From Lachnospiraceae bacterium (GTDB lineage Bacteria; Bacillota; Clostridia; Lachnospirales; Lachnospiraceae), in NCBI GenBank assembly GCA_910576335.1, contig CAJTIU010000013.1:84606-148605 (forward strand): a stretch of DNA of 64,000 bases. Reading direction: 5' to 3'. The notes beneath the pieces are model-generated. The model was not told the DNA's origin. It did not search any database and worked only from the letters and a program-made list of their open reading frames with translations. Position 1 is the first letter of the stretch; the number at the start of each line of letters is the position of its first letter. Below are positions 1 through 7,634 of this stretch, one piece after another. Position numbers and translations under genes: made by a program.

Positions 1-177
1 ATGTATACAAAAAATATTGAAGCGGCTGTAAAATTTCATGCAAAATTTGCAGAAAGTAATAATCTTTTATTGGCAAATTTAATTGCAAATAAAATAGAGA
101 ATGAAAAATTAAGAGAAACTACTTTATCGGAAATATCTAAAAATATTATATTGAGTAAAGAAAGTATAGGAGAATAA
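1..177 (+). CDS. Small hypothetical protein, possibly 5'-partial
   Basis: An open frame of 58 codons runs from the first base of the window to a TAA at 175-177. The product is rich in Asn, Lys, Glu and Ile and looks helical. The first base happens to be an ATG, but the frame may continue upstream beyond the window, so this could be the C-terminal end of a longer protein. It lies 28 bases before the KilA-N gene and is AT-rich like it, so the two may share a transcript. I do not recognise the family. Confidence 0.4.
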   Translation: MYTKNIEAAVKFHAKFAESNNLLLANLIANKIENEKLRETTLSEISKNIILSKESIGE

Positions 178-205
178 TTGAAATGAATATAAGGAAAAGT
201 TTAAT

Positions 206-1075
206 ATGAAAAACATGAAAATAGATGCCAATGGAACAAAAATCAGAGTGAGGGGCGATGTTGTTAATGAGAATGCCTATATTTCTCTTACGGATATTGC
301 TAAATATAAAAATCCAGACAATGCTTTTATCGTGGTTGCGAACTGGATGCGTAACCATTCGACAATCTCGTTTTTGGGTTTGTGGGAGCAGATTCATAAT
401 CCCAATTTTAAACCTATCGAATTCGATAGGTTTAAAGCGAAGTCGGGAGATAATGCATTTACATTGACACCGCAACAGTGGATAAAAGCAACAGATGCAA
501 TCGGTATTATATCAAAATCGGGACGATACGGCGGTACATATGCCCATACAGATATAGCCTTTGAGTTTGCGTCTTGGATTTCACCAGAATTCAAGCTCTA
601 TATTATTAAGGACTATCAGCGATTAAAGAAAGATGAAGCGAACCGATTAGCGATTGGATGGGATGCTAAGAGGGAACTTTCAAAAATAAATTATCGTATT
701 CATACAGATGCGGTAAAGGAATTTCTGATAACACCAACATTATCTCCGCAGGAAATGGCTTATACATATGCAACCGAAGCAGATATTCTTAATATGGCTT
801 TGTTTGGCAAAACAGCGGCACAATGGAGAAATGAAAAGGGAATAAGCGGAAAAACACCTAATATCAGAGATTTTGCTTCGGCAGAGGAATTAGTTGTACT
901 TATCAATTTGGAAGATACCAATGCAGATTTGATAAGGCAAGGGTTATCTAACATTGAACGATTAAAGATATTAAGAGAAAAGGCATATAGGCAGCTTGAA
1001 CTTTTGAATAAGAACCAAGAAACTCTTAATGCATTGAAGAAAAATCTGATTGAAGATACGGAAACAACCGGTTGA
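206..1075 (+). CDS. KilA-N domain protein (phage/plasmid-type DNA-binding protein)
   Basis: The 289-residue protein carries a KilA-N domain in its first ~130 residues, recognisable from the run YISLTDIAKY, the NWMRNHSTISFLGLWE segment and GRYGGTYAHTDIAFEFASWI followed by SPEFKLYIIKDYQRLK. KilA-N proteins are DNA-binding proteins common in phages and mobile elements, often acting as antirepressors. The remaining ~150 residues hold a helical region ending in a Lys/Glu-rich tail. It sits outside the integrase-bearing element that starts near 1.37 kb and is followed by a terminator. The target DNA cannot be told from sequence. Confidence 0.85.
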   Translation: MKNMKIDANGTKIRVRGDVVNENAYISLTDIAKYKNPDNAFIVVANWMRNHSTISFLGLWEQIHNPNFKPIEFDRFKAKSGDNAFTLTPQQWIKATDAIGIISKSGRYGGTYAHTDIAFEFASWISPEFKLYIIKDYQRLKKDEANRLAIGWDAKRELSKINYRIHTDAVKEFLITPTLSPQEMAYTYATEADILNMALFGKTAAQWRNEKGISGKTPNIRDFASAEELVVLINLEDTNADLIRQGLSNIERLKILREKAYRQLELLNKNQETLNALKKNLIEDTETTG

Positions 1076-1294
1076 TTTTCTTAGCAAAATCGCTTATAAT
1101 TTAAACCATAACATATAGCTATTATCCGCAGTTACAGAGCCAGTGTTATCAACAGCGATAACAAAATGATAACATTAGCTTATACAGGCAGGATAATATG
1201 GATATATCAAATAATCAAAAGATTTACATACTCGACAAAGAATAATACATAAACAAAATTAGTTAGGAAAAGTCGAGTTTGAGTGAGAGGGTAA

Positions 1295-1337
1295 ATCCTC
1301 GCAAGTCTTGAAAAATCAGGGCTTGCGGGGATTTTTT
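1295..1337 (+). terminator. Rho-independent terminator
   Basis: ATCCTCGCAAG and CTTGCGGGGAT form an 11-bp stem (one G-T pair) around a ~14-base loop, followed directly by six T. It would end transcription coming from the KilA-N side. About 10 bases further on there is a GGGTAC-N5-GGGTAC direct repeat at the left edge of the integrative element, a possible integrase arm or core site. Confidence 0.7.
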
Positions 1338-1371
1338 ATTTGGCGGTGGGTACGATTTGGGTACAGATTTT

Positions 1372-1932
1372 TTAATCCAGCTTATTGTTTATCAAACGGT
1401 GATCTGTATCCTCCATAACTTGATCGTGGAGCTGTTGGATGCTCAGGTCAAAAAAGGCATCTCCGTGCTGTTCGGGGTAAGTGTCCATCCAGCGGTCATA
1501 ATCCGTTTCGGCTTTAATGAGAGCCTCCCCACGCTTTTTTGCATCTTTAATTTCATTGCATTTTTCTACATCTTCTAAAAATTTCACGTAACGATGGCAC
1601 CATGCGCTCATCAGCGTCAAGGTTTCAAAACGTATTCCAACGGTATCATTGCCTTCTTCGTCTTTGCACTCGAAAAGATGTCCGTTATACTGCCGGGCAA
1701 TCTGGAACAGGCGGTGCATGGCTTTAATCATGTCAAAATCAGAATTTTCCAATACTTCCGGATTGACGGCAAGGGCATTTGCTATTTTTTCAAGTGATGA
1801 CGGCTTGGGGTTGCGTCTGCCGCTTTCGTAAGCACGGATATAGGCTTCGCTTGCGCCAACCAATTCACCTAACTGTTTCTGGGTAAGACCACGCTCCTTG
1901 CGGATACGGCGTATATTTTCTCCAACGGTCAT
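1372..1932 (-). CDS. XRE-family transcriptional regulator
   Basis: A 186-residue protein with an N-terminal XRE/Cro helix-turn-helix at residues ~5-60 (IRRIRKERGLTQKQLGELVG, then AYIRAYESGRRNPKPSSLEKIA). The ~120-residue C-terminal part has no family I recognise; it may be a sensing or dimerisation region. The gene is divergent from the excisionase and integrase genes, the usual place for the repressor of an integrative element, so it probably controls its own promoter and the xis-int promoter in the ~170-bp gap. An AGGAGG Shine-Dalgarno lies before the ATG. Confidence 0.85.
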   Translation of the reverse strand: MTVGENIRRIRKERGLTQKQLGELVGASEAYIRAYESGRRNPKPSSLEKIANALAVNPEVLENSDFDMIKAMHRLFQIARQYNGHLFECKDEEGNDTVGIRFETLTLMSAWCHRYVKFLEDVEKCNEIKDAKKRGEALIKAETDYDRWMDTYPEQHGDAFFDLSIQQLHDQVMEDTDHRLINNKLD

Positions 1933-2014
1933 AAGTCTGCCTCCTATTTTAGCTGTGTATTTGTGCTAAATCAATCATACCACATGAGGAGGAAAAAATA
2001 AAGCAAAAATGATA

Positions 2015-2043
2015 TTGACAAGAAACAAAAGTTGCGATATGAT
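2015..2043 (+). promoter_or_regulatory. Promoter for xis-int
   Basis: TTGACA at 2015-2020 and TATGAT at 2038-2043 are separated by 17 bases, a near-consensus sigma-A promoter. It points to the excisionase-like gene at 2102 with an untranslated leader of about 50 bases. It lies in the region divergent from the XRE regulator. Confidence 0.7.
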
Positions 2044-2101
2044 AAAAACGAAACATAAAGATACTATACAGAAACAAATATAAAGAAAGAGAGGAAAAAG
2101 T

Positions 2102-2296
2102 ATGGATGAAAAGATTTACTACAATGCAGAGGAGATTTCCAGGATGCTCGGCGTGAGTATGGGAAAATCCTACAAGATTCTCAGGGAAATGAACAGGGAT
2201 TTGGCAGGCAGGGGATTCCTTACGATTGCAGGTAAAATTCCTGTGGAGTATTTCAGGGAGAAATGGTACGGAGCAGCAAAGGAGGTAAGCGTATGA
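2102..2296 (+). CDS. xis: Excisionase-like small helix-turn-helix protein
   Basis: A 64-residue protein whose pattern (YYNAEEISRMLGVSMGKSYKILREMN, then GFLTIAGKIPVEYFREKW) fits the winged-helix MerR/excisionase-type proteins that precede tyrosine integrases in Firmicute mobile elements. Such proteins bend DNA at att sites and favour excision. The stop codon overlaps the integrase start (ATGA), so the two are translationally coupled. A GAGAGG ribosome-binding site precedes the ATG. Confidence 0.75.
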   Translation: MDEKIYYNAEEISRMLGVSMGKSYKILREMNRDLAGRGFLTIAGKIPVEYFREKWYGAAKEVSV

Positions 2297-3372
2297 GCTG
2301 TAATGCAAAGAAGGATCCAAATGGTACATGGAGAATACAGTACCGCTGGACAGATTGGACAGGAGCAAAAAAGAAATCACAGAAAAGAGGGTTCAAAACA
2401 AAGAAAGAAGCGGAAGAATGGTATGCGCATTTCTTATTGCAGCAGTCCTCTGATCCAACAATGACACTGGCTGATTTTTGGGAGATTTACAAGGCGGATA
2501 TGGAAAAACGTCTGCGGAAAACAACCATGAAGCAGAAAGAGTATGTGATGAACGATAAGGTTTTGCCTTATTTTGGCAGTACGCCAATCAATGAAATTTC
2601 TGCACCCATGATAAGGAAGTGGCAGGGCGAAATGATGGAGAAAGGCTTTAAGCCGACTTATTTAAAAACCATCCATAACCAGCTCAGCGCAATTCTGAAT
2701 TACGCAGTCAATTTTTACGATTTGCGGTCTAATCCATGCCGGAAAGCGGGAAGTATGGGAAAGAGCAGGGCGGATGAAAGACCATACTGGACTTTGGAGG
2801 AATTTCAGAAGTTTTCCGATGTGATTATGGATAAGCAGGATTCATGGGTTGCATTTCAGATTCTATTCTGGACGGGGATGCGTCTGGGAGAACTGCTTGC
2901 GCTTCAGGTAAAGGATGTAAATTTTGAGGAAGGCACGATTACCATTGATGAATCCCTTGCGAGGATTGACGGAGAGGATTTGATAACCGCACCTAAAACA
3001 GAAAGTTCCATAAGGGTAATTACCATACATAAGGAATTGCAGGAGGTAATTAAAGAGTATATTTCAACGCTCTATCGGGCAAGGGCTGGCACACGTCTTT
3101 TTGCAGGAAGGACAAAGAGTTTCTTTGAACATGAAATGGAGCGTGGAATTAAGTTGTCGGGAGTAAAAAAGATTACCGTCCATTGTACCCGACACAGCCA
3201 TGCGAGTATGCTCGTGCAGATGGGGTTCAGTCCGGTGGAGATTGCAAAGCGGTTAGGGCATGGGAAAGTAACGACTACGATTGAAACATACTGTCATCAG
3301 TCTATGGACGCACAGATAAAAATTGCAGACAGGCTTGGAAAGGTGGAGAGGGGTGAGGAAAGTGGCGTGTAA
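2293..3372 (+). CDS. int: Tyrosine recombinase / integrase
   Basis: The 359-residue product has an N-terminal arm-type DNA-binding region with Lys/Arg-rich residues 1-50, a SAM-like core-binding domain (residues ~55-150) and a catalytic domain with the family residues visible: Arg in TGMRLGELLAL, the H-x-x-R box in HCTRHSHASML, His in RLGHGKVTTT and the nucleophile Tyr in IETYCHQSM. Length and architecture match Tn916/phage-type integrases. I place the start at the ATG at 2293, which has GGAGG eight bases upstream and overlaps the excisionase stop; a longer frame from 2263 lacks such a site. It should integrate and excise the left element. Confidence 0.93.
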   Translation: MSCNAKKDPNGTWRIQYRWTDWTGAKKKSQKRGFKTKKEAEEWYAHFLLQQSSDPTMTLADFWEIYKADMEKRLRKTTMKQKEYVMNDKVLPYFGSTPINEISAPMIRKWQGEMMEKGFKPTYLKTIHNQLSAILNYAVNFYDLRSNPCRKAGSMGKSRADERPYWTLEEFQKFSDVIMDKQDSWVAFQILFWTGMRLGELLALQVKDVNFEEGTITIDESLARIDGEDLITAPKTESSIRVITIHKELQEVIKEYISTLYRARAGTRLFAGRTKSFFEHEMERGIKLSGVKKITVHCTRHSHASMLVQMGFSPVEIAKRLGHGKVTTTIETYCHQSMDAQIKIADRLGKVERGEESGV

Positions 3373-3697
3373 GCGTGAAGCGAGGTTTCGGCGAAATACA
3401 ATCGCTTTTTGGCTGAGTGATGAGGAAAAAGCGCAAGTAGAAGCGAGAATCATTTTGTCAGGGATTCCCAAAGGAGATTATTACCGTAAAGCTGTATTGG
3501 GGCAGACAGTGACGGTAACTGCCGGAAATTATATGTCTAATAGGGTTGCAAAAGTTTTAGGACAGATATTAGAGCATCTTAGAAGTGGAAATACAGAAGA
3601 TGAAAAATTACTGCTGGAATTGGTAAAGCAGTTAATAGAAATTGGACAGAATGAAAATGCCCCTGCTGGCAACAGGGACATTTCAAAAACGGATTAG
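3353..3697 (+). CDS. MobC-like ribbon-helix-helix mobilisation protein
   Basis: A 114-residue protein starting at a GTG preceded by GGTGGAGAGG and overlapping the integrase end. Residues ~5-45 (RRNTIAFWLSDEEKAQVEARIILSGIPKGDYYRKAVL split over a strand and two helices) match the ribbon-helix-helix fold of MobC/relaxosome accessory proteins; the rest is helical. In mobilizable elements such proteins bind oriT and help the relaxase. The relaxase here is 4 kb downstream, so assignment rests on fold pattern and context. Confidence 0.6.
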   Translation: MRKVACKREARFRRNTIAFWLSDEEKAQVEARIILSGIPKGDYYRKAVLGQTVTVTAGNYMSNRVAKVLGQILEHLRSGNTEDEKLLLELVKQLIEIGQNENAPAGNRDISKTD

Positions 3698-3809
3698 ATT
3701 GTTGGCGCAACCAAATCTGAATGCAAAAAGGACGAGCCTCTTTGTATATATTTTGCAGATTTATTATAACAAAGGCTTTTCCGGATGAAAAGGAGGAGAA
3801 GCAGTAAAA

Positions 3810-4457
3810 TTGAATATTTTTTCAGAAGTAAAGGAACATCTGACTGCAAGGCAGGCAGCAGAATATTATGGTCTGAAAGTTAAGAGAAATGGGACTGCCT
3901 GTTGTCCGTTCCATGATGATAAGCACCCAAGTATGAAGATTGACAGAAATTATCACTGTTTTGCCTGTGGTGTGGGTGGAGATGTGATTGATTATGTTTC
4001 CCGGATGTTTGGATTGTCACAGTATGATGCGGCGTTAAAGCTGGTAGAGGACTTTACTCTGCCTGTTGATGTAAAGAAAAATGAGGGGCTGAATGCGCAG
4101 GAAAAAGAGCGTATCCGTAAAGAAAAGACGGAGAAAAAGAGAATCATGCACATTCAGGAACGGTTTGAAAAATGGTGCAGTCAGACTGTTGATATATTGA
4201 AAAACTGCATTTCCGAGATTGACGGTGTAAATCATTTTCTCATTGGAAAACCGCCTGACATTATTTTTTCAGAGGATTATGCGCAGATGCTCCATGTAGA
4301 GCCGGTCGTCAATTACTGGCTGGATATTCTGTGTATGGGAGATATTTCAGAAAGACGTGAATTGTTTTTGAAAGATAGGAAGAAGGTGGAGGAGATTGCA
4401 GGAAAAGTCTGCACAGGCAGAAAACGAATTATGGGATGCAGTCGGGGAAGTGCTTGA
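3810..4457 (+). CDS. CHC2 zinc-finger DNA primase domain protein
   Basis: The 215-residue protein begins with a DnaG-type CHC2 zinc finger: CCPFHDDKHPSMKI then YHCFACGVGGDVIDYV at residues ~30-65. It lacks a recognisable TOPRIM catalytic domain, so it is a primase-like DNA-binding subunit rather than a full primase. The start is a TTG with AGGAGGAG 11 bases upstream. Its end overlaps the VapE-type gene by 62 bases in another frame. Together the two resemble the replication module of integrative mobilizable elements and satellites. Confidence 0.85.
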   Translation: MNIFSEVKEHLTARQAAEYYGLKVKRNGTACCPFHDDKHPSMKIDRNYHCFACGVGGDVIDYVSRMFGLSQYDAALKLVEDFTLPVDVKKNEGLNAQEKERIRKEKTEKKRIMHIQERFEKWCSQTVDILKNCISEIDGVNHFLIGKPPDIIFSEDYAQMLHVEPVVNYWLDILCMGDISERRELFLKDRKKVEEIAGKVCTGRKRIMGCSRGSA

Positions 4458-5754
4458 TGCGGAAACGAGTACAGTGGAGGATGTGCTGGAATCGCTGGCA
4501 AGAACACAGAAAGGAAATGTCAAATCCTCCATTGAAAACTGCATGACTATTTTATACAGAGATCCGGTTCTGAAAGATGTCATATGCAAAAATGAGCTGA
4601 CCAATAAAACCGACATTGTGAAGCCGCTGTCATGGAAACGAAACGGAAGCTGTATCACCGATGTGGATATGTACCAGATCCAGCGTTATATAGAAACAAA
4701 TTATGGAATTTCCAGTGACAAGACAATTAATAAGGCTGTCAGTATTGTGGCAAGTGAAAAAAGTTACCATCCGATTCGAGAGTTTCTTGAATGTTTGCAA
4801 TGGGATGGGAAAAACAGGATTTCAAGTCTGTTACCTCGTTTTCTTGGAGCAGATGATAATGAATATACAAGGGAAATAATGCGGCTTTTGATGCTGGCGG
4901 CAATACACCGGATTTATGAGCCGGGATGTAAGTTTGAGATTATGGTCTGTCTTGTAGGTGGTCAGGGTGCTGGAAAGTCTACATTTTTTCGCTTTCTTGC
5001 TGTCAATGATGAATGGTTTACGGATGATTTAAAGCGTATGGATGATGAAAATGTTTACAGCAAGATGCAGGGGCATTGGATTATTGAGATGTCGGAAATG
5101 CTTGCCACTGTCAATGCAAAAAGCATTGAAGATATTAAATCCTTTTTGAGCAGGCAGAAAGAAACCTACCGCATTCCGTATCAGACATATGCGGAGGACA
5201 GACCAAGACAGTGTATCTTTGTCGGCACATCAAACAATCTTGATTTTCTTCCGCTGGACAGGACGGGGAACAGAAGATTTGCGCCTGTTTTGGTTCATCA
5301 GGAGCGTGTGGAGAAACATATCCTTGAGGACGAAAAGGAGTCGAGGGAATATATTGTGCAGGCGTGGGCGGAGGCTATGGTTGTCTATAAGAATTGTACG
5401 CATGAGTTGAAGCTGTCAAAGGAAATGGAAGAATATCTGAAGAAGATGCAGAAGCAGTTTATGCCGGAAGATACAAAGGTGGGTGTTATTCAGGCTTGGC
5501 TGGATGATTGTACTGACGAATATGTATGCAGCGAGATGATTTACAGAGAAGCACTGCGGCATGAGTACGAAGAACCGAAACAATGGGAGATTAAGGAAAT
5601 TAACAGCATTATGAATACCTGCATTGAAGGGTGGGAGAAAATTAGTTCTCACAGATTCGGAAAGTATGGATTGCAGCGTGGCTGGAAACAAAGAGGCGAT
5701 ATACAGGGATTTACGCCGCTGCCGGATAATGCGCAGACACCTTTTAAGGAGTAA
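4396..5754 (+). CDS. VapE-family replication helicase (P-loop ATPase)
   Basis: A 452-residue virulence-associated E family protein. Visible features are the VapE lead-in (YHPIREFLECLQWDGKNRI), a Walker A loop GGQGAGKST at about residue 187, an acidic Walker B-like segment (HWIIEMSEM) and the FVGTSNNLDFLPLDRTGNRRF motif typical of the family. VapE proteins are superfamily 3-like helicases used with small primases to replicate satellites and mobilizable elements. The start is a TTG with AGGTGGAGG just upstream, inside the end of the primase gene, so expression is coupled. Confidence 0.88.
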   Translation: MQEKSAQAENELWDAVGEVLDAETSTVEDVLESLARTQKGNVKSSIENCMTILYRDPVLKDVICKNELTNKTDIVKPLSWKRNGSCITDVDMYQIQRYIETNYGISSDKTINKAVSIVASEKSYHPIREFLECLQWDGKNRISSLLPRFLGADDNEYTREIMRLLMLAAIHRIYEPGCKFEIMVCLVGGQGAGKSTFFRFLAVNDEWFTDDLKRMDDENVYSKMQGHWIIEMSEMLATVNAKSIEDIKSFLSRQKETYRIPYQTYAEDRPRQCIFVGTSNNLDFLPLDRTGNRRFAPVLVHQERVEKHILEDEKESREYIVQAWAEAMVVYKNCTHELKLSKEMEEYLKKMQKQFMPEDTKVGVIQAWLDDCTDEYVCSEMIYREALRHEYEEPKQWEIKEINSIMNTCIEGWEKISSHRFGKYGLQRGWKQRGDIQGFTPLPDNAQTPFKE

Positions 5755-5786
5755 ATAGCAGTATATTTTAAACTCTTTTTAATCCG

Positions 5787-5880
5787 GTTTACAGGGCGCG
5801 TTTACGTTTTTGTAAGCGGTGTGTTTACAGCAGAATATAGGAAAATCAAGGCTTTTAGACATTTGTAAACGGTGTAAACA
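5787..5880. repeat. GTTTAC/GTAAAC box cluster, candidate parC centromere or iterons
   Basis: The gap before parM carries five GTTTAC or GTAAAC hexamers in both orientations (near 5787, 5800, 5822, 5865 and 5873). Two longer related units share a TTTGTAA-R-CGGTGT core followed by a second box. ParMRC systems need a cluster of short repeats next to the operon where ParR binds, and plasmid-like elements may use iterons here. The position directly upstream of the actin-like gene favours a centromere. No binding data can be read from sequence. Confidence 0.45.
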
Positions 5881-5946
5881 GAAAAAAATGAAAACGCAAT
5901 AACAAGATTAACAACAATATGGAGGACTTTTTGGAGGACTTTTATT

Positions 5947-6870
5947 ATGCAGAAATATAACAATACAAAAATCATTATCGGGCTGGATCATGGCTACGGA
6001 AATATAAAAACAGCGCACAGGGTATTCAGGACAGGAGTAGAATGCTTTGAAGAAGAACCGATAGTCAGCACAAATTATATCAAATATAAGGATAAGTATT
6101 ATGTGATTGGGGAAAACCATTTGATTTATCAGGGGAATAAGACAGACTCACAGGACTTTTTTATCCTTACACTTGCAGGTTTGGCGGAGGAACTGAAGTT
6201 CCGAGGGCTGCATGAGGCGAAAGTGGCGCTGGCTGTCGGACTTCCGCTTGCTTGGGCGAAAAGTCAGGCGGCAGATTTTAAGAAATATCTGATGCAGGAG
6301 CGGGAGTTGTTCTTCTCATTCCGTAAGGAAAACTACAGGGTGCATTTGTGCGGAGTTGAAGTGTTTCCACAGGGATTTGCGGCAGTATGTAATGCTGGTT
6401 CGATGAAAGGTTTTAATATGATAGCGGATATCGGAAATGGCACGATGAACGTAATGCAGATTGTGGATGGCAGACCATTAGAGAAAAGCCTTGTGACGGA
6501 CAAATTCGGTGTGTCTATCTGTATGAAGGAAATTCAAAAGGAACTGTCAAAGTCGGCGGGGGAAAGCATACCGGAGATTATGATTGAGCCGATATTGATA
6601 AACGGTTTGCAGGGCAGGACGGATGATGCGGCGAAAATAGTCAGCCGGATTGCGGAGCGGTATGCAGGAGATATTTTAAAGAGGCTGGTTGACTATGGGT
6701 ATAAAGAAAATCTGGTGCATCTGTATGTGATTGGCGGGGGCGGCTGTCTGCTTAAGTATTACAGCGATATTGTTTCAAAAGGGAATGTAACTTTTATTGA
6801 GGATATCTGTGCCAATGCAAAAGGATATGAGTACCTTGCAATGCAGAAACAGCGCAGACAGGCATTGTAG
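5947..6870 (+). CDS. parM: ParM/StbA-like actin-family segregation ATPase
   Basis: A 307-residue protein of the ParM/Alp actin-like family. The phosphate-1 motif IIGLDHGYGNIKTAH is at the N-terminus, the second phosphate loop is MIADIGNGTMNVMQI (~residue 158), and the adenosine motif VIGGGGCLLKYY is near residue 262. Such proteins polymerise with ATP and push apart DNA copies bound through ParR and parC. An unusual tandem duplication of GGAGGACTTTT lies just before the ATG, giving two Shine-Dalgarno sequences 12 bases apart. The gene is followed after 15 bases by a ParR-like gene. A partition system suggests the excised element can be maintained as a plasmid. Confidence 0.82.
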   Translation: MQKYNNTKIIIGLDHGYGNIKTAHRVFRTGVECFEEEPIVSTNYIKYKDKYYVIGENHLIYQGNKTDSQDFFILTLAGLAEELKFRGLHEAKVALAVGLPLAWAKSQAADFKKYLMQERELFFSFRKENYRVHLCGVEVFPQGFAAVCNAGSMKGFNMIADIGNGTMNVMQIVDGRPLEKSLVTDKFGVSICMKEIQKELSKSAGESIPEIMIEPILINGLQGRTDDAAKIVSRIAERYAGDILKRLVDYGYKENLVHLYVIGGGGCLLKYYSDIVSKGNVTFIEDICANAKGYEYLAMQKQRRQAL

Positions 6871-6885
6871 AAATGAGGTTTTAGA

Positions 6886-7335
6886 ATGAGGAAGACCTAT
6901 AAATGCAGCAATATAAAATTCTGCATGGAAGATGAAAACCAGCGTAGAACTTGGGAATACTTGCAGGGCATGACACGAAAAGACGGTTCTTATGGGAAGG
7001 TGCTTTCTGATGCGTTTGTGGCAGTTCTTGATGGGCAACTACGGGATAGAACTGATAAAGCGGTGAGCGATTCTGTTATTTCATTGGAGCAAGATGCAGA
7101 TATTTTTGGGAAGATACTGGAGAGGGCGTTGGAACAAAAATTCCATGAAATCATTCAAGAGTTGCAGAAAGTTTTGGCAGAGCAGATTCGTAACAGTTTC
7201 AGTGAATATGTTTCCACAGTTCATTTTGATGCAGAAGAACTGATAGAAAAGACTAATGTAGCCGGAATGGGGCAGACGCAGGAGCCGGAATTGTCCGAGG
7301 ATATGATGGCGTTTGCTTTTGCAATGGGCGAATAG
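6886..7335 (+). CDS. Probable ParR-like partition adaptor
   Basis: A 149-residue protein directly after parM. The N-terminus has a short strand followed by helices (CSNIKFCMEDENQRRTWEYL) and the C-terminal half is strongly helical and acidic, ending in ELSEDMMAFAFAMGE. ParR adaptors combine an N-terminal ribbon-helix-helix with a C-terminal ParM-binding tail, and they are encoded right after parM. No motif proves the assignment, which rests on operon position and general shape. Confidence 0.5.
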   Translation: MRKTYKCSNIKFCMEDENQRRTWEYLQGMTRKDGSYGKVLSDAFVAVLDGQLRDRTDKAVSDSVISLEQDADIFGKILERALEQKFHEIIQELQKVLAEQIRNSFSEYVSTVHFDAEELIEKTNVAGMGQTQEPELSEDMMAFAFAMGE

Positions 7336-7634
7336 GCGGTTCCGAAATTTTATATTCGGTACTAAATTCTGAAAAGGAAGCCTATGGAACGGTACCGAAA
7401 AGATTAGATTCGGTACTGTTGCCCAAAACGAATGACGGCTGTATTCTGCCGGAATGAGCAGTCTGTCGGATGGTTTTTCCGGCAGACGGTATTTGCCAGC
7501 GGCAAATACTACCCTCGGAGAGCGCCTTACTTCTGATGCGTATGCGTCAGAAGTAATAAGGCGTTACTTTTGACAAAAGTAACAAAACTGTAGTTAGTCT
7601 TGATACATAAAAATATGAGAAAGAGAGTGATGCA
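7336..7634. other. oriT: Palindrome-rich oriT-like region before the relaxase gene
   Basis: This 299-bp gap without a gene holds several dyads. TTCGGTAC boxes are repeated near 7355-7420. GTATTTGCC-agc-GGCAAATAC is a perfect 9-bp hairpin (~7490-7510). A long stem pairs GCGCCTTACTTCTGA with TCAGAAGTAATAAGGCG (~7525-7565). TTACTTTTG-aca-AAAAGTAA follows. Such nested inverted repeats right upstream of a MobV gene are what relaxases of this family recognise and nick, so this is the best oriT candidate in the element. Confidence 0.55.
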
